64,000 bases of DNA from Thermoanaerobaculia bacterium (lineage in GTDB: Bacteria; Acidobacteriota; Thermoanaerobaculia; Multivoradales; J023), in the NCBI GenBank assembly GCA_030431255.1, contig JAUIJL010000022.1:62001-126000 (forward strand), given 5' to 3'. The translations under genes and the position numbers were made by a program. The notes beneath the pieces are model-generated. The model did no database searches. It worked only from the letters and a program-made list of their open reading frames with translations, and was not told where the DNA came from. Positions 45,094 to 52,952 of the stretch are shown here, piece after piece (the first letter of the stretch is position 1; each line of letters starts with the position of its first letter).

Positions 45094-45447
45094 ATGAGCA
45101 CTCGTCAAACCCTCAACGTCTCCCTTCCACCTAGTCAAGACCGGTTTGTCCGCGGACAGGTGGACAGCGGCCGCTACCGGACGGCCAGCGAGGTCGTCCG
45201 GCAGGCCCTCCGTTTGATGGAGCAAATAGAGCACCGCCGGATGCTGGAAAAATGGATCGTCGCGGAGCTCTCCGCGGAAGAAGAGGCCGCTCTACCTCAG
45301 GAGCTAAAAGACCGAGCCCGGGCCCATTTCTCAGATTTGGTCGATGAGAGCCTGCAGGCCGGGAAGAAAGACGGGTGGATAGATGGTAATACCGCCATGG
45401 CCGGGCTTCGCTCACGTCTTGAGGCCCGATTCAAGAAGAATTCATGA
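45094..45447 (+). CDS. ParD-like ribbon-helix-helix antitoxin without adjacent toxin
   Basis: 117 residues. The first 45 residues fit the ParD/CC2985 antitoxin family: TLNVSLPPSQDRFVRGQVDS, then YRTASEVVRQALRLME. The remaining 70 residues (AELSAEEEAALPQELKDRAR and a basic tail RSRLEARFKKNS) are longer than usual. Typical systems have a ParE/RelE toxin gene directly downstream; here the next gene is on the opposite strand and encodes a membrane protein. It may be a solitary regulator or a remnant. Confidence 0.75.
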   Translation: MSTRQTLNVSLPPSQDRFVRGQVDSGRYRTASEVVRQALRLMEQIEHRRMLEKWIVAELSAEEEAALPQELKDRARAHFSDLVDESLQAGKKDGWIDGNTAMAGLRSRLEARFKKNS

Positions 45448-45462
45448 CGGACCGATGGCCCC

Positions 45463-45917
45463 CTACTGCTTGATGCCGAAGTAGGCGTATCCCGCGCCGA
45501 CGGCGATGCCCAACCAGCTCTGGCCCAGATCTGCGAGCGGCGGTAGGACGCCCGGTTCGACCGTCAGGTATCCGAAGATGAAGGCGGCGAGCCCGGCGGC
45601 GAGCCACACCGTGAGGTAGAGGCCGGTCACGATTTGCAGCAGGCCTTTGCGAGCTTCCGCGCGCTCACGGGATCTACCCAGCGGGCGGCGGGGGCCTCTC
45701 CCGGTTTGGTGACCGCCAGCTCGGCGATGACCAGCGCCGAGACCAAGCCACCGATCAACGCCAAGGAAGATGACATTCGGTCGTTGAAGTCCGCCGCGGT
45801 CAGATCTGTGCATGAGGCGTCGGCCACACAATCGGCGACCTGAATGCCCTTGGTGACCAGGTAGACGTAGATGGAGAGCAATACGACCGTGATCACCGCG
45901 CTGAACACCGCTTTCAT
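45463..45917 (-). pseudogene. frameshifted small membrane protein gene
   Basis: ATG 45917 follows a good GGAGG site. The first frame encodes MKAVFSAVITVVLLSIYVYL, a soluble loop with two Cys, a second helix (SSSLALIGGLVSALVIAELA) and KPGEAPAARW, then continues to a stop at 45627. The next frame takes up sense directly at the same place (LGRSRERAEARKGLLQIVTG) and encodes two more membrane helices ending GAGYAYFGIKQ. The two halves form one four-helix protein of about 151 aa if one base is restored near 45675. A C5 run (GGCCCCCGCC) lies nearby. Function unknown. Confidence 0.75.
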
Positions 45918-46103
45918 AGCAACCTCCAAAGGAGAGACGGCGCCGCTCGATCCCAACTTTCACCATGCCTGGAGCCCATCCAGCGCCGCGGCGGGATCGT
46001 CTGAAAGACGAGTCGTCTTTGTGCAAGCGCCCCGCGGTTTTTCGTTCTACATTGTGGCCTCCAGCCTACCACCCGCGGGAGAGAGCGCAAGCTAGCGCGT
46101 TTC

Positions 46104-49031
46104 CTAATCGTCGTCGGGTAGGGCGTAGGCCACCCGATTCGGACGCAGGGGACGCAACATCCAATGGGGTCGACGGCTGCCGTCGGGAGAGACGGAGCGC
46201 GCGGATCGGGTCTTGCCCATCCACGCCTCGAACGCTTCCTTGGACTTTTGGGTGTCGACGAAAACGTCGCCATAGCGGTCGCCGGGCAATGCGTTCTTTA
46301 CCCGCACCGCCTGATGCCAGCAGTGCATTCCCGAGAGGGGATCAGGGTGCACGGCAAAGGTGAGGTTTTGATGCACGCCGACGTCGCTCCACCAGATTCG
46401 GCGGGTATCGGGGTCGGAAGACTCCCACGGACCGGCCCCCTTCAACCGGGTCAGCTGCCACTCCTTGCCCTCTGGATCAGATCCCTTTGAGTCCAATTCG
46501 ACCGTCGCCATGAGCTGCTTCTGACCTTCCTCGGAATGACCTTGGAGACGCCATCTACCCATGTGATGGCTGCACGCGACCACCCCGGGTTTGATGCCCT
46601 CGGTGACCCACGCTTTGACCACGAAATGGCCGATCTCCGTTTCCACCCGCACCAAATCTCCGGTGCTCAACCCACCGAGGGAGTCGGCGTCCCTCGGATG
46701 AATCCACAAGGGATTGGTGTGGGCGATTTCGTCCAACCACTTGGCGTTGGCGCTGCGGGTGTGGATTTGGATCGGCACCCGGAAGGTGGAGATCAAAACC
46801 TTGCGGTCCCCGAGCTTTTCGGGATGCACGTGGCTCTTGAGGTAGGTGGGAATGGCGGCGTCGGCCCAACCCCAAGTCGCTAGGGTCGGGGAGTAGAACT
46901 CGAGCCGTCCCGAGGGGGTGGGGAAACCGCGGTGGATCACCCCGTCGATTTCCACTCCCACCGGCCGCCGCCCTTCGGCGTCGGCTTCGGGCGCCCCCGT
47001 GGGCACGACATTGGGGCTTGCGGGCTTGGCAGCGCGGGTGTAGACCCGGTCGTAAGCACCTCGTCCGACGTCCTCCAACTCTTCGGTGGGAACAATCTCT
47101 TCGTAAATCGGCCCCACGGACGACGCCACCTCATAGGCGCCGTAGCGACGCATATATTCGAGGGGTCTCAGGCCTTCGGCAGCCGCCTTCTCCGGTAGGC
47201 CGGGTAGGGAATGCTCAAAGATATGACCGTAGTATTCGTCCACCGACAGCCGCTCACCGGGGTTTTCCTTCGATTCCGCGAAGCCGCGGATACCCTTAGA
47301 GCCGTCGGGATCGAGCCGCCAGGTGAGGTCGAGCCAGAACTCGTTTTCTTCCCAAACCTCACCGGGATTCACCTGCCGGGTATCGGTCACCGGCTCACCC
47401 GCCCGCTCCCGCGCCGCCCGCAGCACCGGCTGGCGGAAGCCTACCCAGCGGGCGTTGTGGGTTTCGTAGGAATGGATATCGTGCCGCTCGGAGGAATGAC
47501 CCATGGGCAACACGTAGTCGGCAAAGTAGGCGCTCTCATTCCACGTGGGCGTCAATGCCACATGCAGGCCAACTTTCTCCTCGTTCAACAACATCTCGAT
47601 CCACGAAAAGCCGTCGGGATTGGTCCACACCGGGTTGTAGACCCGGGTGAAGTAGACGTCGAGCTTGCCGCGCCCTTCGTTGACGAAATGGGGCAAGAGG
47701 ATCGATAGCTCGTATTGGGAGAGGGGGAATTCCTGGGGCCAGCTGAGATCGTTCCAGACGTCCGGATGTCGCGGTGAGTGGATCGGCTTGGCGACGAATT
47801 TATTCCACGCGTTGAGGGACGTGCCCCCTTCCGTGGCCACCGAGCCCATCAATGCGTTGAGCATGAAAAGGGTGCGAGAGACCTGCCAGCCTCCCTCGTT
47901 TCCGGACGACGCGCTTCGCCAGTTGTGAGTCGCCAGCCGGGTGCCGGAGGTCGCGACAATCCTGGCGACCTCTTCGATCACCGCGGCGTCGACCCCGGAT
48001 TCTTGCTCGGCGAACGTGAAGGTATAACCCTCGTACAGCGCTTTCAGCATGCGCTCGAAGCTCTCGAAGGTCGGGTCGAGATCCGGATGCTCGGCTTCCA
48101 GGTACTCCTGCCAATTCCACCATCGCCGCACGAAGTCTTGGTTGTAGAGATCGTGTTGGATCAAATAGTTGGCGATCGCCAGCATCACCGCCGCTTCCGA
48201 GCCCGGTTGAGTCGCCAGCCAATGGTCCGCGTGGGTGGCGGTATTGGAGAGGCGGGTGTCGAGCACGATCAGCTTGGCACCGTTTTGCTTGGCCTCGATG
48301 ATGCGCTGGGCGTGGGGATTGAAATAATGCCCGGTTTCGAGATGGGAGCTGATCAGCAGGATCACCCTAGCGTTGGCGTGATCCGGGCTCGGACGGTCCA
48401 TGCCGGCCCAGAATTGATAACCGGCCCGCGCTCCGGACGAGCAGATATTGGTGTGGGAGTTGTGGCCGTCGACCCCCCAATTGGCGAGGATCCGCTCGGT
48501 GAAGCCGTCCTCACCGGGTCGACCCACGTGGTACATGACCTCGTTGTGCCGCCCCTCGTCGATGGCGGTGCCGATGCGAGCCGCCAAGTCGTCCATGACC
48601 TCATCCCAGCTGACCTGAGCCCATTTGCCCTCGCCGCGGGCACCCACCCGCTTCAATGGGTGCAGGATGCGATCGGGATCGGTGATTTGATTGAGGGTCG
48701 CGGGTCCCTTGGCGCAATTGCGACCGCGGGATCCGGGATGTTCGGGATTGCCTTCGAATTTGCGGACCTCGAAGGATTCTTTGTCGATGTAAGCCAATAG
48801 GCCGCAGGCCGACTCACAATTAAAACAGGTGGTCGGCACCAGAGTGTAGCGCTTTTCCACCCGCTCCGGCCAGGCCTTGGAATCGAGCTCCACCCAATCG
48901 TCCCAGCGTTCTTTGGGCGGAAACGCCGCCAGGTGAACCCGGCTCGCTCCGGGATAGAAGGTTTCTCCCCGGCTCTCGGTCTCGGCGCGGGCTGCGCTCA
49001 CGCGCTCGTTCAGCTGCTGAATCTTGCTCAT
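46104..49031 (-). CDS. molybdopterin oxidoreductase catalytic subunit (DMSO reductase family)
   Basis: 975 residues from ATG 49031. An N-terminal [4Fe-4S] motif (CFNCESACG, with NCAKG about 40 residues later) precedes the Mo-bis-MGD domains (ILHPLKRVGARGEGKW, SWDEVMDDLA, then HTNICSSGARAGYQFW near the usual Mo-ligand position). A C-terminal MGD-binding domain is present (VLISTFRVPIQIHTRSANAK, HPRDADSLGG). No twin-arginine signal is seen, so the active site probably faces the cytoplasm. The electron partner is the ferredoxin/NrfD gene 40 nt upstream; the substrate is not predictable. Confidence 0.9.
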   Translation of the reverse strand: MSKIQQLNERVSAARAETESRGETFYPGASRVHLAAFPPKERWDDWVELDSKAWPERVEKRYTLVPTTCFNCESACGLLAYIDKESFEVRKFEGNPEHPGSRGRNCAKGPATLNQITDPDRILHPLKRVGARGEGKWAQVSWDEVMDDLAARIGTAIDEGRHNEVMYHVGRPGEDGFTERILANWGVDGHNSHTNICSSGARAGYQFWAGMDRPSPDHANARVILLISSHLETGHYFNPHAQRIIEAKQNGAKLIVLDTRLSNTATHADHWLATQPGSEAAVMLAIANYLIQHDLYNQDFVRRWWNWQEYLEAEHPDLDPTFESFERMLKALYEGYTFTFAEQESGVDAAVIEEVARIVATSGTRLATHNWRSASSGNEGGWQVSRTLFMLNALMGSVATEGGTSLNAWNKFVAKPIHSPRHPDVWNDLSWPQEFPLSQYELSILLPHFVNEGRGKLDVYFTRVYNPVWTNPDGFSWIEMLLNEEKVGLHVALTPTWNESAYFADYVLPMGHSSERHDIHSYETHNARWVGFRQPVLRAARERAGEPVTDTRQVNPGEVWEENEFWLDLTWRLDPDGSKGIRGFAESKENPGERLSVDEYYGHIFEHSLPGLPEKAAAEGLRPLEYMRRYGAYEVASSVGPIYEEIVPTEELEDVGRGAYDRVYTRAAKPASPNVVPTGAPEADAEGRRPVGVEIDGVIHRGFPTPSGRLEFYSPTLATWGWADAAIPTYLKSHVHPEKLGDRKVLISTFRVPIQIHTRSANAKWLDEIAHTNPLWIHPRDADSLGGLSTGDLVRVETEIGHFVVKAWVTEGIKPGVVACSHHMGRWRLQGHSEEGQKQLMATVELDSKGSDPEGKEWQLTRLKGAGPWESSDPDTRRIWWSDVGVHQNLTFAVHPDPLSGMHCWHQAVRVKNALPGDRYGDVFVDTQKSKEAFEAWMGKTRSARSVSPDGSRRPHWMLRPLRPNRVAYALPDDD

Positions 49032-49071
49032 CGTGATCCTCGAAAAAAACCAATCTTCAGGGCTGATGCTT

Positions 49072-50616
49072 TTACGCCAGCGGCACGCTTTGACCGGCCT
49101 GTACGTAGGCGTGCTCAAAGGCCAGCAAACCGAGCAGCGCGGGTACCGCCGCCACCGGACCGATCACCGGCGCCGCCACGGCGATCAGCCCCAGGACGAT
49201 GCCCACTTTGTAGAAAGCACCGTATCGACCGGAGGTCATCTCATGGTGGGCCAATCGGGCATGGGCGCTGACGTGGGGCAAGGTGCTTTCTCCCCAAACC
49301 ATCAGCAGGTGGGCCGCGCTGGAAATCGCCAAGATTCGGCCGAGCATCGGCACCAACCCGGGCTCGACGAACATCGCCACGGGCAGAAGGGCCGCGGAGC
49401 CGGCCAAGGCGGCCTGCACCAGCAGGTGAGCCGGCAGCAGAGGGTTCTGCCAAAGGTCCCGGGCCTTGGCTTGAGCGAAGAGGTATGCGGTGTAGACCGC
49501 GGTCATCGCCGCCAAGGGCACACCCACCACCGTCAAGGGTCCGAAGAAGCTTCCACCGGCGATCCCCGCCACGAAATGCACGGCCAACACCAAGCTATAG
49601 CCGGCGATGATGAACGCCCCCTTGACCAACCAGCTCTGCCATTGGGGACGGGTGAAGATGAAGAAGAATCGTTTGGGCTGCTCGAGATCGCTGATCAACA
49701 AACCGCCGGTGATCGCCAAGAACAGGCCCGCGACGACCGGAGTGAGGGTGCTCCACAATGGGCCGCCCGCATCGGCCTGACCGGTGAGCGCCAGCAGCGC
49801 CATCACCAGGTAGACGCCCGACGCCACCCCTTTGGTCAAGGTGTAGAGGCTGACCCGCCAATCCCACGGAGCCTTGTGGCTGACGTCGTAGGAAAGCACC
49901 GCCGCGGCCGATGAGTTGTGGGCGTCGGGATGCCCCGCGCCGACCTCGTGGTCGCCCTGGGGCTGCTCGCTCCACATGTAGAGCCCGCCGTCGGGCCGAC
50001 GGGCGGCCAAGGGATCGAGGGTCGCTTGATGGGCGCCGCGGTAGTAGAGCTTGGGGCGGGTATCTTTTTCCGGCCGACGCACCGCCACCGGCTGGCGATT
50101 CACCATGTTGGCCACCCGCGACTCGGGATCGTTCAAATCGCCGATCAGGATCGCTTGGGTCGGGCAGACGGTGACGCAAGCCGGCTCGAGACCGACATCG
50201 ACCCGATGGGCGCAGAAATTACACTTCTCCGCGCTGTGGTCTTCGGGATTGATGAAGATCGCATCGTAGGGGCAGGCGGCGATGCACGCCTTACAGCCGA
50301 TGCACGCCTTCTTGTCGAAGTCCACGATGCCGTCCGACCGGCGATACATGGCGCTGGTGGGGCAGGCGACCGTGCACGGTGCGTCTTCACACTGATTGCA
50401 TCGGGTGACTTGGAAGGCGCGCCGCGCTTGGGGAAAGACCCCCACGTCCACGGACTTCACGTAGGTGCGGGTCACCCCGATGGGAACCTCGTTCTCCGAC
50501 TTACAGGCGGTGGTGCACGCGTGGCAGCCAATACAGCTGGCATGGTCGATGACCTTGCCCCACCGAATAGGGCTCGGCTCACCGTGGCCCGCGACCGCGG
50601 ATCCCGGATCGGTCAT
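49072..50616 (-). CDS. fused four-cluster ferredoxin and NrfD/PsrC-type membrane anchor
   Basis: 514 residues from ATG 50616. The first 190 residues hold four cysteine clusters (CIGCHACTTAC, CNQCEDAPCTVACP, CIGCKACIAACP, CNFCAHRVDVGLEPACVTVC), i.e. four [4Fe-4S] sites as in DmsB/PsrB-type subunits. A linker of about 90 residues leads to roughly eight membrane helices (ASGVYLVMALLALTG, then LAITGGLLISDLEQPKRFFF), an NrfD/PsrC quinone-interacting anchor. In classical enzymes these are two genes. It carries electrons between the quinone pool and the Mo subunit. Confidence 0.9.
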   Translation of the reverse strand: MTDPGSAVAGHGEPSPIRWGKVIDHASCIGCHACTTACKSENEVPIGVTRTYVKSVDVGVFPQARRAFQVTRCNQCEDAPCTVACPTSAMYRRSDGIVDFDKKACIGCKACIAACPYDAIFINPEDHSAEKCNFCAHRVDVGLEPACVTVCPTQAILIGDLNDPESRVANMVNRQPVAVRRPEKDTRPKLYYRGAHQATLDPLAARRPDGGLYMWSEQPQGDHEVGAGHPDAHNSSAAAVLSYDVSHKAPWDWRVSLYTLTKGVASGVYLVMALLALTGQADAGGPLWSTLTPVVAGLFLAITGGLLISDLEQPKRFFFIFTRPQWQSWLVKGAFIIAGYSLVLAVHFVAGIAGGSFFGPLTVVGVPLAAMTAVYTAYLFAQAKARDLWQNPLLPAHLLVQAALAGSAALLPVAMFVEPGLVPMLGRILAISSAAHLLMVWGESTLPHVSAHARLAHHEMTSGRYGAFYKVGIVLGLIAVAAPVIGPVAAVPALLGLLAFEHAYVQAGQSVPLA

Positions 50617-50862
50617 TTGCACTCTCCTGGCCCGAGGGCCCTCACAGACAGATAAAAATAAGGACGGTTGAGCGTAGCCAGGGGCGGGGAGCGTGTCAAA
50701 TACCTTTGCCGTTCCTCGGTGGGCGACATCACGACTTTGCACGACACTTCGGGATGGACGAGCACCTGAGCCGTCTCGTAAACCTCAGCGACCGTCTTCC
50801 CAACCGCTCCCGAGCTGAAAAACCGCTTCTCGTGGGCTCTCGAAGCCGAAGATTGGAATCCA

Positions 50863-52698
50863 TTGAGTCGACTCGACCAGTCCCTCCGCGACCTGCTGAC
50901 CCACCGTCGACTGCCGGTAGTGTCGGCGGTTCTGGCCATGCTGCTGTGCACGCCCGCGATCGACATCGGTTTCTTCTTGGACGACTACATCCACCAAGCC
51001 GCGCTGACCCAGCCCGAGGAGCTGCCGGAGATCCACGCGTCTCCGGATCGGCTCTTTGAGTTCGTTTCCGCCGGCAAGAAGGTTCTCTCGGACTCCATGC
51101 CCTGGTGGGCGTCGGAGGACTTGAAGCTCGCCTTCTGGCGGCCCATTTCCGGGGCAAGCCATTGGTTGGACCATCATCTGTGGCCGGACAGCCCGCGCTG
51201 GATGCACATCCACTCGTTGCTGTGGCTCGGTCTGACGGCCTTCCTCGCCGCCCTCGCGTTCCGCCGGATCCTCGGCGATACGACTTGGGTCGCAGGTTTG
51301 GCGGCCCTGCTCTTCGCGGTCGACGATGTCCACGCTTGGCCGGCTATGTGGATCGCCAACCGCAACGCTCTGCTTTCCGTGGCCTGGGCGTTGCTGAGCT
51401 TGGTGTCCTACGACGCCTGGCGTCGTCAAGGTCGAAGATGGGGGGCCGTCGCCACGCCGTTCTTTCTCTTGTTGGCGGTTCTGAGCGGCGAGTCGGCGGT
51501 GGCCGGAGGCGCCTATCTCCTGGCCTACGCGCTGACGTTGGAGCCCGGACCGTGGCGTCGGCGCCTGCTGCCGTTGCTGCCTTCGGCGCTGGTCGGGGTT
51601 GTTTGGTTGGCGATTTACAAATGGCTGGGATTCGGCGCTCGGGGCTCCTCCGCCTACCTAGACCCGCTGACCAACCCCTTTCAATTCCTCGGCGGGCTCA
51701 TCGAGCGCCTGCCGATGCTGATGCTCGGGCTGTGGACCCCGATGCCGGCGGATGGCTATTTGCTGACCTCAGCCGATGGGCAGAGGTGGATGTGGGTCCT
51801 GGCGGTGGGATTGATGCTCGTGATCGTCGCGCTTTGCACACCCATGGTGCTCAATGATCGCCGAGCACGGTTCTTCGCCTTGGGGCTCATCGGATCGCTG
51901 ATCCCCGCCTGCATTATCTTCCCGATGAATCGGCAGCTGCTCTTCGCCGGATTCGCCACCTCGGGTCTGTTGGCGCTCTTCGTCGAGAACGTTCAAAAGC
52001 GCCGAGCTGCAAGCCGAAAAACCGTTAGGTGGGGTACGCGCTTGGCCACGGTGACGGTCCTCGGGGTGCATCTGGTGCTCGCACCACTGATTCTGCTCGG
52101 CACCCCTTCCCAGCTACATCTGCTGGCCAGACTCATGGACCGCGCGGTTCTCAGCCTGCCCGACGACGCGAGCATCCACGACCAGAGGTTGATCGTCGTC
52201 CACGCCCCGGGCCATGTATTCACCAGCGGGTCCAAGGTCATGCAGGTCTTACGCGGCCGACCCACGCCCCGAGATCTTCTCGTGCTCTCGGGCACCATTT
52301 GGAGCCTCGAGATCGAGCGTTTGGACGATCATTCGCTGGTAGCTCGACCGGACGGTGGGTTCATGCCACCCGCTGGCCACGATCCCACCGGCACGGGCGG
52401 GCACCTCAACCAGATGCGGGCCTTTGCCGGTTTCGACCTCATTTTTCAAGACTCGGGACGTCGGTCTAAGGTGGGAGATCGATTCACTAGGCCGGGCGTC
52501 GAGATTGAGATCACCGCGCTGACCGAGGAGGGTCGTCCCGGCGAGGCGACTTTTCGATTTGATCGATCCTTGGAGGATCCCAATCTGCGGTGGGTGCGTT
52601 GGCAGGACGGGATCTTCGTGCCCTTTGCGCTTCCACAGGTCGGAGAGTCGGTCACCATGCCGGCTCCGAGACTGTTCCCAGGAAAAAACGATCACTAG
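50863..52698 (+). CDS. polytopic membrane protein, possible GT-C-type glycosyltransferase
   Basis: 611 residues with about ten membrane helices. An early acidic loop (GFFLDDYIHQ) and WRPISGASHWLDHHLW recall the first lumenal loop of GT-C transferases in which Asp residues act on the sugar donor. The C-terminal 170 residues are soluble (HAPGHVFTSGSKVMQVLRGR onward). No ATG is available near the 5' end; TTG 50863 is the best start. A role in surface glycan assembly is inference. Confidence 0.7.
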   Translation: MSRLDQSLRDLLTHRRLPVVSAVLAMLLCTPAIDIGFFLDDYIHQAALTQPEELPEIHASPDRLFEFVSAGKKVLSDSMPWWASEDLKLAFWRPISGASHWLDHHLWPDSPRWMHIHSLLWLGLTAFLAALAFRRILGDTTWVAGLAALLFAVDDVHAWPAMWIANRNALLSVAWALLSLVSYDAWRRQGRRWGAVATPFFLLLAVLSGESAVAGGAYLLAYALTLEPGPWRRRLLPLLPSALVGVVWLAIYKWLGFGARGSSAYLDPLTNPFQFLGGLIERLPMLMLGLWTPMPADGYLLTSADGQRWMWVLAVGLMLVIVALCTPMVLNDRRARFFALGLIGSLIPACIIFPMNRQLLFAGFATSGLLALFVENVQKRRAASRKTVRWGTRLATVTVLGVHLVLAPLILLGTPSQLHLLARLMDRAVLSLPDDASIHDQRLIVVHAPGHVFTSGSKVMQVLRGRPTPRDLLVLSGTIWSLEIERLDDHSLVARPDGGFMPPAGHDPTGTGGHLNQMRAFAGFDLIFQDSGRRSKVGDRFTRPGVEIEITALTEEGRPGEATFRFDRSLEDPNLRWVRWQDGIFVPFALPQVGESVTMPAPRLFPGKNDH

Positions 52699-52728
52699 AT
52701 CCTCGAAAACGCCAAAACTGGACGGGTC

Positions 52729-52952
52729 CTAGTTAGATCTCATCCAGAAATGGAACTTCGAGCCAACGTGAGGCTGGGTGGACCGAGGACGGAAACGAAG
52801 CTTGTCTGAGCGGCACAGCCTATGAATCGGCTTAAGCTCCACCACATCAGCAATTTATGGCGGCTCCTCAGCGGTGGCGCGAGCTCGTAGTGACGCCCGC
52901 AGGCCACCCAGCCGACACCCTGCGAGCCCATTTCTGGACGGAACCTAGTTAG
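52729..52952. repeat. 224-bp element with imperfect 25-bp terminal inverted repeats
   Basis: The left end (52729-52753) and right end (52928-52952) are 25-nt inverted repeats matching at 19 of 25 positions. The inner 11 nt (TCCAGAAATGG / CCATTTCTGGA) match perfectly, and the six mismatches are all transitions, so they would be G-U pairs in RNA. A related 20-nt direct repeat (CTGGACGG..CCTAGTTAGA) occurs at 52719-52738 and 52934-52953. The right end includes the stop codon of the helicase gene. No credible gene lies inside. It could be a MITE-like remnant or a structured 3' UTR. Confidence 0.6.

Noticed and set aside
50613..50860. Protein-like text on the minus strand upstream of the ferredoxin-NrfD gene
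   Set aside because: A stretch reading GKTVAEVYETAQVLVHPEVS looks natural, but no start or family is evident; it may be a remnant or chance.
52740..52931. 63-codon open frame inside the inverted-repeat element
   Set aside because: No ribosome-binding site or known domain; it lies wholly within the repeat element and is probably not translated.
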